Below the pieces are notes generated by a model. That model was not told the origin of the DNA. It worked only from the letters and a program-made list of their open reading frames with translations, and did no database searches. The position numbers were made by a program, and so were the translations under genes. Shown here piece by piece: positions 49,679-59,127 of a stretch of 64,000 bases of DNA. The stretch is from Brevundimonas sp. A19_0 (GTDB taxonomy: Bacteria; Pseudomonadota; Alphaproteobacteria; Caulobacterales; Caulobacteraceae). The stretch's first letter is position 1. The number at the start of each line of letters is the position of its first letter. The stretch spans positions 36,895 through 100,894 of the forward strand of contig NZ_JAGHQP010000009.1 of the NCBI RefSeq assembly GCF_017744255.1. Reading direction: 5' to 3'.

Positions 49679-50119
49679 ATGCGCTATCTGCACACCATGG
49701 TCCGGGTGTCCGACCTGGACGCCTCGCTCCGCTTCTACTGCGACCATCTCGGCCTGACCGAGGTGCGGCGCATGGACAATGAGGCGGGCCGGTTCACCCT
49801 GGTCTTCCTCGCGGCGCCGAAGGACATGGACCGCTCTGCCGCAGACCGCTCGCCCGAGCTGGAACTGACGTACAATTGGGATCCCGAGACCTACACCGGC
49901 GGCCGGAATTTCGGCCACCTGGCCTATAAGGTGGAGGACATCCACGCGACCTGTCGACGTCTGATGGACGCGGGCATCACCATCAACCGCCCGCCCCGCG
50001 ACGGCCGCATGGCCTTTGTGCGCTCGCCCGACGGAATCTCGATCGAACTGCTGCAGGAGGGTGAGGCCCTGACGCCGTGCGAGCCCTGGATTTCCATGCC
50101 CAACGAGGGCAGCTGGTGA
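49679..50119 (+). CDS. gloA: Lactoylglutathione lyase (glyoxalase I)
   Basis: A 146-residue glyoxalase I converting the methylglyoxal-glutathione hemithioacetal to S-lactoylglutathione. Two beta-alpha-beta modules: [31 protein letters not shown]... and [24 protein letters not shown]... Metal ligands are His6, Glu, His in FGHLAY and Glu in ISIELLQ. The 3' end overlaps the next gene (GTGA). Confidence 0.92.
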   Translation: MRYLHTMVRVSDLDASLRFYCDHLGLTEVRRMDNEAGRFTLVFLAAPKDMDRSAADRSPELELTYNWDPETYTGGRNFGHLAYKVEDIHATCRRLMDAGITINRPPRDGRMAFVRSPDGISIELLQEGEALTPCEPWISMPNEGSW

Positions 50120-50727
50120 GGGGCGCGCTCGCGACCGGCCTGATGGCCCTGACGCTGGCGGCCTGCGCCTCGACCACCGAGACCAACCCGGGGCGGACGG
50201 CGACCGAACAGCTGCTGGTGGCGCGCGCGACCGACGCGGCGGTCGAGAGCCTGCGCCTGCCGGTGCCGCCCGGAACGCGGGTGTTCGTGGACGACACCTA
50301 TTTCCGCGCCGAGAGCGCCCCCTATGCCGTCAGCGCCATTCGCGGCGCGGTGGCCGAGGGCGGCTATCGCCTCGCCCGCACCCGGGACGAGGCCGACGTC
50401 ATTCTGGAAATCCGGGCCGGAGCCCTGTCGCTGGAGCAGATGCGTCGCGTGTTCGGCATCCCGGCCGTGCGCCTGCCGATCAACGACAGCTTCAATGTCG
50501 TCTCCCTTCCCGAACTGTCGGTCTACAGCCGGCGCGACCGGGTGGGCGTCGCCGAGTTCTCGGGCTTCGTCTACGATTCCAGGACCGGCGAGGCGCTGGG
50601 CGCTATCGTGCCGATGACGGGCCAGTTCCGCATTCGCAGCCACCAGATGCTGATGATCTTCGCCTGGGGGCAACAGCGGCTGGATCCGGGCGATCGCGAG
50701 CCGGGCGACAGCTGGTTCGAGTTCTGA
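50116..50727 (+). CDS. DUF6655-like lipoprotein
   Basis: A 203-residue predicted lipoprotein starting at GTG 50116, overlapping the gloA stop. The signal peptide ends in a lipobox (LTLAAC, Cys at about 16). It has the segment [28 protein letters not shown] and later [13 protein letters not shown], as in DUF6655-type lipoproteins. Function unknown. An ATG at 50077 in the same frame would read through gloA and has no signal peptide. Confidence 0.72.
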   Translation: MRGALATGLMALTLAACASTTETNPGRTATEQLLVARATDAAVESLRLPVPPGTRVFVDDTYFRAESAPYAVSAIRGAVAEGGYRLARTRDEADVILEIRAGALSLEQMRRVFGIPAVRLPINDSFNVVSLPELSVYSRRDRVGVAEFSGFVYDSRTGEALGAIVPMTGQFRIRSHQMLMIFAWGQQRLDPGDREPGDSWFEF

Positions 50728-50784
50728 CGAGCGGCGCCGTGCTTGGCGGCTGACGGACGGCCCCGGCCGCTCTATGGTCACCGC

Positions 50785-53676
50785 ATGAGCGAGCCCTCCC
50801 TCCCCGAATCTGACACCTCCGCATCCGGCGGCGACCTGCGCCTGTGGCTGATCGATGCCTCGGCCTACATTTTCCGGGCCTATCACGCCCTGCCGCCGCT
50901 GACCCGCAAGTCGGACGGCCTGCCCGTCGGGGCGGTGCAGGGATACTGCAACATGCTGTGGAAGCTGTTGCGCGAGATGAAGGGCGAGGGCGGACCGACC
51001 CATCTGGCCGCCATCTTCGACCATTCCGAGAAGACCTTCCGCAATGATCTGTATGCGGACTATAAGGCCCATCGCCCCCCGGCGCCCGAGGATCTGGTGC
51101 CGCAGTTCGCCCTGGTCCGCGAGGCCACGGCGGCCTTTGGCGTCCATTGCGTCGAACTGCCGGGCTTCGAGGCCGACGACCTGATCGCTACCTATGCCTG
51201 CAAGGCGCGGGATGCGGGGGGCGAGACGATCATCGTGTCATCCGACAAGGACCTCATGCAGTTGATCGGCGGCGGGGTCGTGATGTGGGATCCGATGAAG
51301 GACCGGGTCATGGCCGAGGAGGCGGTCATGGAGAAGTTTGGTGTGACGCCCGACAAGATGATCGACCTGCAGGCCCTGGTCGGCGACAGCGTCGACAATG
51401 TGCCGGGCGCGCCCGGCATCGGTCCCAAGACGGCCGCCCAGCTGCTGGACGAGTACGGCGACCTCGACACCCTCTTGGCCCGGGCTGGCGAGATCAAACA
51501 GCCCAAGCGGCGCGAGACCCTGCAGACCCACGCCGAGCAGATCCTGCTGTCCCGGCAGCTGGTGCGGTTGACGTGCGATGCTCCGGCGCCCGAGCCGATC
51601 GCCGACTTTGCCGTGCGCGATCCCGACCCGGAGACGCTGTCGGCCTTCCTCGAAAAGATGGAGTTCCGCTCGCTGGCGCGACGGGTCGGCGACGGCAAGG
51701 CCACCCCGCTCGAGCCCGCGCCCAACGGCCGGCCGAAGGCGCTCAACGCGCCGGTGGCCGCACCCCGGCATGCGCCCCGTCCGGCGGTCGCCGAGGTGGC
51801 CCAGATCTTCGACACCACCGCCTATGCCTGCGTCCGGACCGTGGACGACCTCAAGGCCTGGATCGCGCGGGCGACCGAAGCGGGCGTGGTCGGCTTCGAC
51901 ACCGAGACCGACGCCCTGTCGTCCAGCCATGCGGGCCTGTGTGGCGTATCGCTGGCCGTTGCCCCGGGCGAGGCCTGCTACGTCCCCCTGACGCACGAGG
52001 CCGAGCCGAAGGCACAGTCGGGCGGGCTGGATTTCGACGGCGACGCGGCCCCTGAAGCCATCGACCAGATTTCGCCGGACGAGGCCCTGCCCCTGCTGAA
52101 GGCCCTGCTGGAGAACCCGGCGGTGCTCAAGGTCGGACAGAACATCAAATACGACCTGGCCGTCATGGCCCGTCACGGCATCGCGGTCGGGCCGATCGAT
52201 GACACCATGCTGATCTCCTATGTGCTGGAGGGCGGGGTGCACGGACACGGCATGGACGAGCTGTCGCGTATGCATCTCGGTCATGAGCCCATCCCGTTCA
52301 AATCGGTGTGCGGCACCGGCAAGTCGCAGAAGAGCTTCCGCCACGTGGCGTTGGAGCCCGCCACCGCCTATGCGGCCGAGGACGCGGATGTGACGTTGCG
52401 GCTGTGGCAGATCCTGAAACCGCGCCTGGCCGAGGAGCGGCTGGTCACCGTCTATGAGACGCTGGAGCGGGGCATGCCCGCCGTGCTGGCCGACATGGAG
52501 CTGGCCGGCATCCGCGTCGATCCGGATCGTCTGAAGCGGCTTTCGTCCGAGTTCGGACTGAAGATGGCCGAGCTGGAGGCCCGCGCCCACGAAGTGGCCG
52601 GTCGCCCGTTCAACATCGCCAGCCCGCGCCAGATCGGCGAGATCCTTTTCGGCGAGATGAACCTGCCCGGCGGCAAGAAGACGGCCTCGGGCCAGTGGGG
52701 CACCGATGCCGCCCAGCTGGAGGCGCTGGCCGAGAGCCACGACCTGCCGCGGGTCATTCTGGACTGGCGCCAGCTGGCCAAGCTGAAGGGCACCTATACC
52801 GACGCCCTCACCGAAGCCGCCGACCCGGCCACCAACCGGGTGCACACGGCCTATCAGCTGGCTGCGGCCTCGACCGGTCGACTGGCCAGCTCCGACCCCA
52901 ATCTGCAGAACATTCCGATCCGCACCGAAACGGGACGGCAGATCCGGCAGGCCTTCATTGCCTCACCGGGACAGGTGCTGATCAGCGCCGACTACAGCCA
53001 GATCGAGTTGCGACTGCTGGCGCACATCGGTGACATCCCCGAGCTGAAGTCTGCCTTCCGCGCGGGCCTCGACATTCACGCCGCCACGGCGTCCGAAATG
53101 TTCGGGGTGCCGGTCGAGGGCATGTCATCCGAGACCCGGCGGCGCGCCAAGGCCATCAATTTCGGCATCATCTACGGCATTTCCGCCTTTGGCCTCGCGG
53201 CCCAGCTGGGCATCGATAACGGCGAGGCCGCGACCTACATCAAGACCTATTTCGAGCGCTTCCCGGGCATCCGCACCTATATGGACCGCACCCGGGCCGA
53301 GGTGAAACAGGCCGGCTTCGTGTCGACCCTGTTCGGCCGCAAGGTGCACATTCCGGCCATCCACTCCAAGTCGGGCGCCGAGCGCCAGTTCGGCGAGCGG
53401 GCGGCCATCAATGCCCCGATCCAGGGCACCGCCGCCGACATCATCCGCCGCGCGATGATCCGCATGCCGGGGGCGCTGAAGGCTGAAGGGCTCGAGACGC
53501 GCATGCTGTTGCAGGTCCACGACGAACTGGTGTTCGAGGCCCCGGAGGCCGAGGCCGAGCGGGCCATCACCGTCATCCGTCAGGTCATGGAGAGCGCGGC
53601 CCAGCCGGCCGTCGCGCTGAGCGTGCCGCTGGTCGTCGACGCCCGGGCGGCGAACAACTGGGACGACGCCCACTAG
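50785..53676 (+). CDS. polA: DNA polymerase I
   Basis: A 963-residue Pol I for Okazaki-fragment processing and repair. The 5'-nuclease domain (about 12-300) has LIDASAYIFRAYHALPPL, ELPGFEADDLIATYA and VGDSVDNVPGAPGIGPKTAAQLL. The 3'-5' exonuclease (about 350-560) has GFDTETDALS and GQNIKYDLAVM, so proofreading residues look intact. The polymerase domain has LASSDPNLQNIPIRTETGRQIRQAF, ISADYSQIELRLLAHI and LLQVHDELVFE. The stop overlaps the convergent exchanger gene by 4 bp. Confidence 0.97.
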   Translation: MSEPSLPESDTSASGGDLRLWLIDASAYIFRAYHALPPLTRKSDGLPVGAVQGYCNMLWKLLREMKGEGGPTHLAAIFDHSEKTFRNDLYADYKAHRPPAPEDLVPQFALVREATAAFGVHCVELPGFEADDLIATYACKARDAGGETIIVSSDKDLMQLIGGGVVMWDPMKDRVMAEEAVMEKFGVTPDKMIDLQALVGDSVDNVPGAPGIGPKTAAQLLDEYGDLDTLLARAGEIKQPKRRETLQTHAEQILLSRQLVRLTCDAPAPEPIADFAVRDPDPETLSAFLEKMEFRSLARRVGDGKATPLEPAPNGRPKALNAPVAAPRHAPRPAVAEVAQIFDTTAYACVRTVDDLKAWIARATEAGVVGFDTETDALSSSHAGLCGVSLAVAPGEACYVPLTHEAEPKAQSGGLDFDGDAAPEAIDQISPDEALPLLKALLENPAVLKVGQNIKYDLAVMARHGIAVGPIDDTMLISYVLEGGVHGHGMDELSRMHLGHEPIPFKSVCGTGKSQKSFRHVALEPATAYAAEDADVTLRLWQILKPRLAEERLVTVYETLERGMPAVLADMELAGIRVDPDRLKRLSSEFGLKMAELEARAHEVAGRPFNIASPRQIGEILFGEMNLPGGKKTASGQWGTDAAQLEALAESHDLPRVILDWRQLAKLKGTYTDALTEAADPATNRVHTAYQLAAASTGRLASSDPNLQNIPIRTETGRQIRQAFIASPGQVLISADYSQIELRLLAHIGDIPELKSAFRAGLDIHAATASEMFGVPVEGMSSETRRRAKAINFGIIYGISAFGLAAQLGIDNGEAATYIKTYFERFPGIRTYMDRTRAEVKQAGFVSTLFGRKVHIPAIHSKSGAERQFGERAAINAPIQGTAADIIRRAMIRMPGALKAEGLETRMLLQVHDELVFEAPEAEAERAITVIRQVMESAAQPAVALSVPLVVDARAANNWDDAH

Positions 53677-54644
53677 CCGAGCGGCAGCAGGTCCCGCGCC
53701 AGCCAGGTGACGTACACCCCGTAGGCCACCAGCAGGGCCAGGCCCTCGATGCGGACGATGCGCATCCCCGTGCGCACGAACAGGATCACGAGGGCAGTGG
53801 CCGCGACCATGACCCAGATGTCCAGCCGGATGATCTCGGGCGGCACTCGTATGGGCGTGACCACGGCCGTGACGCCCAGAATGCCCAGCACGTTGTAGAT
53901 GTTGGAGCCGACGACATTGCCCAGCGCCACATCCGCGTGCCGCCGGAAGGCCGCGACCACCGAGGTGACCAGTTCTGGGAGCGACGTCCCCACCGCCACC
54001 ACGGTCAGACCGATCACCGTGTCCGATACGCCGATGTCGCGCGCGACGATTACCGCATTGTCGACCAGCAGGCGGGCCCCGCCGATGGTCAGGGCGATCC
54101 CGACCACGGCCAGCCCCAGTCCTGACCAGAAGCCCCCCCGGGCGTCGGGCGCATCCTCGGTCATATGTTCGAACTTGCGGGCCTCGCGGTCGCGGTGCCG
54201 GCGCTCGCCCCACCAGGCCCAGACCATATAGGCCAGCAGCAGCACCAGCATGGCGGCGCCCCAGCGCGCATCGATCGTGCCGACCAGAACCGCGCCCACG
54301 CAGACCGCCGTCGAGAGGATCAGCATCCAGCCATCGCGACGGAAGGCACCCCGGTCCACAGCGATGGGGGCAATCAGGGCGGTCGCGCCCAGGATCAGCA
54401 GCACATTGGCGATGTTCGAGCCGACCACATTGCCCATGGCCAGGCCGGGCGAGCCCTGGAGCACAGCCGTCAGGCTGGTGACCAATTCCGGGGCGGATGT
54501 CCCCATACTGACCAGTGTCAGGCCGATCAGCAGGGGCGACACCCCCAAGCTGCGCGCCGCCGTGGTGGCCCCACGGACCAGGGTATCGCCGCCGAGGATC
54601 AGCAGCACCAGGCCAGCCATCAGCAAGCCGTAGGTCATGGTCAT
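53673..54644 (-). CDS. Calcium/sodium (CaCA-family) antiporter
   Basis: A 323-residue inner-membrane cation exchanger with about ten helices in two inverted halves. The alpha repeats are MGTSAPELVTSLTAVLQGSPGLAMGNVVGSNIANVLLILG and VGTSLPELVTSVVAAFRRHADVALGNVVGSNIYNVLGILG, the ion-binding cores of YrbG-type exchangers. The start at ATG 54644 is preceded by AGGGGGG; the GTG at 54653 is less likely. Confidence 0.92.
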   Translation of the reverse strand: MTMTYGLLMAGLVLLILGGDTLVRGATTAARSLGVSPLLIGLTLVSMGTSAPELVTSLTAVLQGSPGLAMGNVVGSNIANVLLILGATALIAPIAVDRGAFRRDGWMLILSTAVCVGAVLVGTIDARWGAAMLVLLLAYMVWAWWGERRHRDREARKFEHMTEDAPDARGGFWSGLGLAVVGIALTIGGARLLVDNAVIVARDIGVSDTVIGLTVVAVGTSLPELVTSVVAAFRRHADVALGNVVGSNIYNVLGILGVTAVVTPIRVPPEIIRLDIWVMVAATALVILFVRTGMRIVRIEGLALLVAYGVYVTWLARDLLPLG

Positions 54645-54725
54645 GGACAACACCCCCCTGCTAGAACCCGCCTCTCACAAAGCGATGCGCCACACAACGG
54701 CGGTCGCCGGAAAAGGGTTTCCCGC

Positions 54726-55952
54726 GTGTCTTCCACGGATGTCGATGTCCTGATCGTCGGAGCCGGCGCCGCCGGCATGATGGCGGCCATCGAGGCCGGA
54801 CGTCGCGGCCGGAGCGTGCGCATCATCGACCATGCCCGGGCGCCGGGCGAGAAGATCCGTATCTCGGGCGGCGGGCGTTGTAACTTCACCAATCTCGGCT
54901 GTGGCCCGCATGCCTTCCTGGGCCGCAACCCGCGCTTTGCCACCTCGGCCCTGAAGCGCTTCACCCAGCAGGACTTCATCAAGCGGGTGGATCAGGCGGG
55001 CATCGCCTGGCACGAAAAGACCCTCGGCCAGCTGTTCTGTGATGACAGCGCCAAACAGATCATCCGCATGCTGACGGACCAGATGCGCGATGCAGGCGTC
55101 GCTCTGTCACTGGGGCTGTCGGTGGATCGGGTGACGCGGGAGGCCGACGGCTTTGTCCTGTCCCTGTCGGACGGCACCACCCAGCGGGGTCGCTCTCTGG
55201 TGCTGGCGACCGGCGGCAAGTCCATCCCGAAGATGGGGGCGACGGACTGGGCACTGGACACGGCCCGCGCTTTCGACCTGGCCGTGACCGAAACCCGTCC
55301 CGCGCTGGTGCCCCTGACCTTCGAGCCCGGCTTTCTTTCGCGATGGGAGGGTCTCTCGGGCGTGTCGGTCGAGGCCGAGGTCGCCCATACCTTGCCGAAG
55401 GGCGCGCCCCGGACGGGCCGCCCCACCGGCACCACCCGGTTCCGCGAAGGCCTGCTGTTCACCCATCGGGGCCTGAGCGGCCCCTCCATCCTGCAGATCA
55501 GTTCGTACTGGCGCGAGGGCGAGGCCATCCGCCTCGACCTTGTGCCGGAGGTGGCCACCTTCGACTGGCTGAAGGCCCAGAAGCAGGCCGAGGGCCGGCG
55601 CCAGGTCACCACCATCCTGTCGCGGATCGTGCCCCAGAGGCTGGCCGAGCGAATCGCCGCCCACCACGGCCTGTCAGGCAATATGGCCGACCTGCCCGAC
55701 AAGGTGCTGGCGCGGCTGGCGGAGCAACTGAACCAATGGACCGTCACCCCGGTCGGCAGCGAGGGCTATCGCACCGCCGAGGTCATGCTGGGCGGGGTCG
55801 ATACCGCTGAACTGGACCAGACGACCATGGAAGCCCGGCGCGTCCCGGGCCTGTTCATCATAGGCGAGGCGGTCGACATAACCGGCTGGCTGGGTGGCTA
55901 TAATTTCCAGTGGGCCTGGAGTTCTGGCTGGGCGGCAGGACAGGTCGTCTGA
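54726..55952 (+). CDS. NAD(P)/FAD-dependent oxidoreductase, HI0933/YhiN-like flavoprotein
   Basis: A 408-residue flavoprotein. The dinucleotide motif is VLIVGAGAAGMMAAIEAGRRG, then GEKIRISGGGRCNFTNL, typical of HI0933-like proteins, LATGGKSIPKMGATDWA, and the C-terminal GLFIIGEAVDITGWLGGYNFQWAWSSGWAAG. The reaction is unknown. The start is GTG 54726; the open frame upstream is antisense to the exchanger gene and not credible. Confidence 0.88.
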   Translation: MSSTDVDVLIVGAGAAGMMAAIEAGRRGRSVRIIDHARAPGEKIRISGGGRCNFTNLGCGPHAFLGRNPRFATSALKRFTQQDFIKRVDQAGIAWHEKTLGQLFCDDSAKQIIRMLTDQMRDAGVALSLGLSVDRVTREADGFVLSLSDGTTQRGRSLVLATGGKSIPKMGATDWALDTARAFDLAVTETRPALVPLTFEPGFLSRWEGLSGVSVEAEVAHTLPKGAPRTGRPTGTTRFREGLLFTHRGLSGPSILQISSYWREGEAIRLDLVPEVATFDWLKAQKQAEGRRQVTTILSRIVPQRLAERIAAHHGLSGNMADLPDKVLARLAEQLNQWTVTPVGSEGYRTAEVMLGGVDTAELDQTTMEARRVPGLFIIGEAVDITGWLGGYNFQWAWSSGWAAGQVV

Positions 55953-56212
55953 TGGAAGGTCGCCGCCGGGCCTGTGACGTCCTGTCACCTTGTTCCGTCG
56001 CGTAAAGCCGGAGAGATTGGCGACGCGGGACGGGCCCCTCTGGCACGTTCCGGGGCCCCCCTCGTCCTCCGCCCCGGGATGTGTGATGTCGGACCGCATC
56101 GGGTGCGCCCGGTGTCGGTCCTGACCCCATTCAGACGATACCGGCACCGGGTGCATTTGCTTCCTGATCAACGGCCTGCCGCAGAGCAGGCGGTCCCGTG
56201 CCCGGAGAGACC

Positions 56213-56524
56213 ATGCCCCTTCTGATGTGCCCCAATGACAATTCCGCCATGCAGACGCTGGAGCGCTCTGGCGTCCAGTTCGACATGTGCCCCGCTTGCC
56301 GGGGGGTATGGCTGGATCGGGGCGAGCTGGAAAAGCTGATGGCGTCCGCTGCTGACGAGGGCAGGGCGACGGCCCCGGCCGCCCCTGCCCCGGCGTGGTC
56401 CGCGCCTCCGGGACGGGTGACGCATCGGGACGACCCCTATCGTGATGACCGGCGCCATGACGACCGGAGCCGCCCGCGCAAGAAGAAGCGCGACAGTATT
56501 TTCGAGATTTTCGACTTCGACTGA
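56213..56524 (+). CDS. TFIIB-type zinc-ribbon protein
   Basis: A 103-residue protein with the zf-TFIIB pattern MCPNDNSAMQTLERSGVQFDMCPACRGVWLDRGELEKL (Cys6, then CPAC; WLDRGEL). A linker and a strongly charged RKKKRD tail follow, ending in FEIFDFD. Function unknown. The ATG at 56213 follows GGAGAG. Its stop lies in the 12-bp palindrome TGAGCCGGCTCA (56522-56533), which also contains the stop of the convergent gene. Confidence 0.8.
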   Translation: MPLLMCPNDNSAMQTLERSGVQFDMCPACRGVWLDRGELEKLMASAADEGRATAPAAPAPAWSAPPGRVTHRDDPYRDDRRHDDRSRPRKKKRDSIFEIFDFD

Positions 56525-56530
56525 GCCGGC

Positions 56531-58243
56531 TCAGGCCGCGAGGCCCGCCGTCCGCATCAGTTCGCGAATGGGCTCCAGCTCGGCCGGGGTGGAGCCCAGT
56601 TCGGCCCGCACCTTGGGGTGACGCAGCAGCTTCAGCGCCTCGGCCCGGGCACGGTCGGTCACCGGACCCTGCGGACCGGTTTCCCCGGCCGCCAGTCGCA
56701 GCAGCACCTGCAGCTTGTGGGGCACCGACACGGGCGCGCGGACCATCTGGTCGATCAGACGGGCCGCCCGTTCGACCGAGGCCCCGACCTTGCCCAGCGC
56801 TTCGCAGATCTGGCCCTCATCCGTGTCGGACAGATCGACCTTGCGCGCCGCCCGCTGGAGTCCGGCGAGGGTGGCCAGCACCTGACCCGGGGGCGTATCG
56901 CCATTGCGCATCTCGGTCTCGAACCGCAGCGAACTGAGGCAGGCGTGCAGCCAGCGCGCGGCGGACCGCTTGTTGGCGGCACCGGTTACGTTTTCGCACA
57001 GGCGCATCAGATGCTCGGCCTCGCACAGCACCGTGCTGCACGGCTTGACGAAGGCGGCGACGAAATCCGCCGTGATCAGGCTCTTGGAGCGCTCGGTGAA
57101 GGCCTCCTGCACCTCCTCCAGCGTCAGCAGGCGCCCGGCGGTCGCCGTCAGCGACACCGCGAGCGCCCGCAGGATGTCGATCTCGCCCTCCGGATCGGTC
57201 GGCCGCAGGCGCCGGGGCGAGCGCAGTTCGCGCAGGACCATGCGCGCCAGCGCGGCCGACAACAGCGGATATTCCGCCCCCTGCAGGCGCATGCCCAGCC
57301 GCCGGGCGGGGCCCTCTATCGACGGGATCAGCAGGCGCAGGCGATGGTCCTGGGCGATCAGGGCCTCGATCTCCGTCGGAGCAACCATTCGCACCACGGC
57401 CGCGAGGCTGGCGCCCTGGTCCAGAGACGGCCCGAGAATGTCGGCCAGGCTGGTGCGCTGGGCCATCATCTCGCAGAGGATCTGCTCGATCGCCACCATG
57501 ACGATGGCGCGCGGCGGACCGTCCATCGGCGCGGCATCGGCCATGTCCATCAACCGGTCCAGTCGTGCACGGGCCCCCTTCAGGTCCTTCAACTCACCCG
57601 AGACAATCCCGCCCATAATGAAGGCGCGATCCGCAGTCCCGGCCAGCCGGTGGGCCAGATCGGCGAGCGAGCGCCCCTCCAGCCCCGGAAACCGCTGCGA
57701 CCGGCCGGCCGCCACCAGCCGCTCGATCGCAGTGTCGGCCAGCTTCTGGTAGTGGCGGATCAGCTCGTGGACCGGCTGGCCGACCGCCTGGCTTTCGGGA
57801 ACGGAGACCTTCTGGACGGCATGCTGAAGCTCGACGCCCGAAGCTTCGAGCACCTCCGCCAGATCCGGGCGATGCAGCAGTTCGAAAGCCGTGATGCCGC
57901 GCCGGGTCAGCCAGTCCTCCAGCACCCGGCCGATCAGCTCGCGGGCATGGGGCGTGTAGAAGTCCTGCACGCCCGAACAGCGTGGACCGACTTCCTCATC
58001 CGGAATGACGCGCTTCTTGCGGACCTCGGGTGCGCCCCGGGTCAACACGGTGACGCTGGAGAACTCCATGGTTTCGGAGTCGAGCGTCTCCTTGGTCACG
58101 CGGACCGCCACGGCACGGTTGTCGGCCAGAGTATCCTCGGCGGTCTCGATGGCGTGGGTACGGCTCTCTGTCGCCATCAGCAGGGCCCATGGCGCGGGGG
58201 CGGTCTTTCGGATGAAGACTTCGTAGTGAACGGGGCCGGCCAT
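56531..58243 (-). CDS. Large helical protein of unknown function
   Basis: A 570-residue protein I do not recognise. There is no signal peptide and no membrane segment. A short N-terminal domain (about 1-85: VHYEVFIRKTAPAPWALLMATESRTHAIETAEDTLAD) could be a small alpha/beta unit. The rest is almost entirely predicted helix, rich in Ala, Leu and Arg, like helical-repeat scaffolds. It has few cysteines and no nucleotide-binding motif. It is divergent from chvI across 179 bp. Confidence 0.6.
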   Translation of the reverse strand: MAGPVHYEVFIRKTAPAPWALLMATESRTHAIETAEDTLADNRAVAVRVTKETLDSETMEFSSVTVLTRGAPEVRKKRVIPDEEVGPRCSGVQDFYTPHARELIGRVLEDWLTRRGITAFELLHRPDLAEVLEASGVELQHAVQKVSVPESQAVGQPVHELIRHYQKLADTAIERLVAAGRSQRFPGLEGRSLADLAHRLAGTADRAFIMGGIVSGELKDLKGARARLDRLMDMADAAPMDGPPRAIVMVAIEQILCEMMAQRTSLADILGPSLDQGASLAAVVRMVAPTEIEALIAQDHRLRLLIPSIEGPARRLGMRLQGAEYPLLSAALARMVLRELRSPRRLRPTDPEGEIDILRALAVSLTATAGRLLTLEEVQEAFTERSKSLITADFVAAFVKPCSTVLCEAEHLMRLCENVTGAANKRSAARWLHACLSSLRFETEMRNGDTPPGQVLATLAGLQRAARKVDLSDTDEGQICEALGKVGASVERAARLIDQMVRAPVSVPHKLQVLLRLAAGETGPQGPVTDRARAEALKLLRHPKVRAELGSTPAELEPIRELMRTAGLAA

Positions 58244-58422
58244 GATACACCTGAGAACGCAACTGGCCTCCGTTGTGCCCCATGAGGCCTTAAGGCGGGG
58301 TTTCGCTATGGCGACACGGGCCGACGCGCCCTAATGTCACCGCGATTGCATCCGAACGGTTACGCTTGCTGCGCGTTGGATCGTCTGGCGGCGTGCCGCG
58401 CCGAACCTCTGAGGAGTAAACC

Positions 58423-59127
58423 TTGGCGAATATTACCCTGGTCGACGACGACGAGAACATTGTCGCCTCCGTGTCCCTCGCGCTCGAAAGCCACGGACAC
58501 AAGATCACGGCCTATCATGACGGGGCCTCGGGTCTCGAGGCGCTGCTGGCCTCCCCGCCGGACCTCGTCATCCTCGACGTGAAGATGCCGCGCATGGACG
58601 GCATGGAGGTGCTGCGCAAGCTCCGCCAGAGCTCGCAGATCCCGGTCATCATGCTCACGTCCAAGGACGAGGAGATCGACGAGATCCTCGGCTTCAACCT
58701 CGGCGCCGACGACTACATTCACAAACCCTTCAGCCAGCGGCTGCTGCTGGAGCGGGTGAAGGCCCTGCTGCGTCGTTCGGGCATTGGCGTGGGCGAAGGC
58801 GAGGGGGCCGGCGACAGCGCCGCGCGCGCCATCCGCCGCGGAAAGCTGACCATGGACCCGGCCCGCCACGAGAGCACCTGGGACGGCAAGCCGGTCAAGC
58901 TGACCGTCACCGAGTTCCTGCTGTTGCAGGCCCTGGCCCAGCGCCCCGGTTTCGTGAAGAGCCGCGATAACCTGATGGACGCGGCCTATGACGACCAGGT
59001 CTATGTCGACGACCGCACCATCGACAGTCACGTGAAGCGCATGCGCAAGAAGTTCCGGGTCGTCGATCCGGAGTTCGATGCCATCGAGACCCTGTACGGC
59101 GTTGGCTATCGATACCGCGAAAGCTGA
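58423..59127 (+). CDS. chvI: Response regulator ChvI
   Basis: A 234-residue OmpR-type regulator. Receiver: acidic triad DDD at 8-10, phosphoacceptor Asp52 ([12 protein letters not shown]), Lys in [11 protein letters not shown]. The winged-helix DNA-binding domain follows from about 140 ([35 protein letters not shown]...[17 protein letters not shown]...YGVGYRYRE). The start is TTG 58423 after GAGGAG. ChvI with ChvG controls cell-envelope and acid stress genes in alphaproteobacteria. Its 3' end overlaps chvG. Confidence 0.92.
   Translation: MANITLVDDDENIVASVSLALESHGHKITAYHDGASGLEALLASPPDLVILDVKMPRMDGMEVLRKLRQSSQIPVIMLTSKDEEIDEILGFNLGADDYIHKPFSQRLLLERVKALLRRSGIGVGEGEGAGDSAARAIRRGKLTMDPARHESTWDGKPVKLTVTEFLLLQALAQRPGFVKSRDNLMDAAYDDQVYVDDRTIDSHVKRMRKKFRVVDPEFDAIETLYGVGYRYRES

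Noticed and set aside
54165..54725. N-terminal extension of the flavoprotein frame
   Set aside because: It runs antisense to the exchanger gene and has biased composition; the GTG at 54726 directly precedes the conserved FAD motif.
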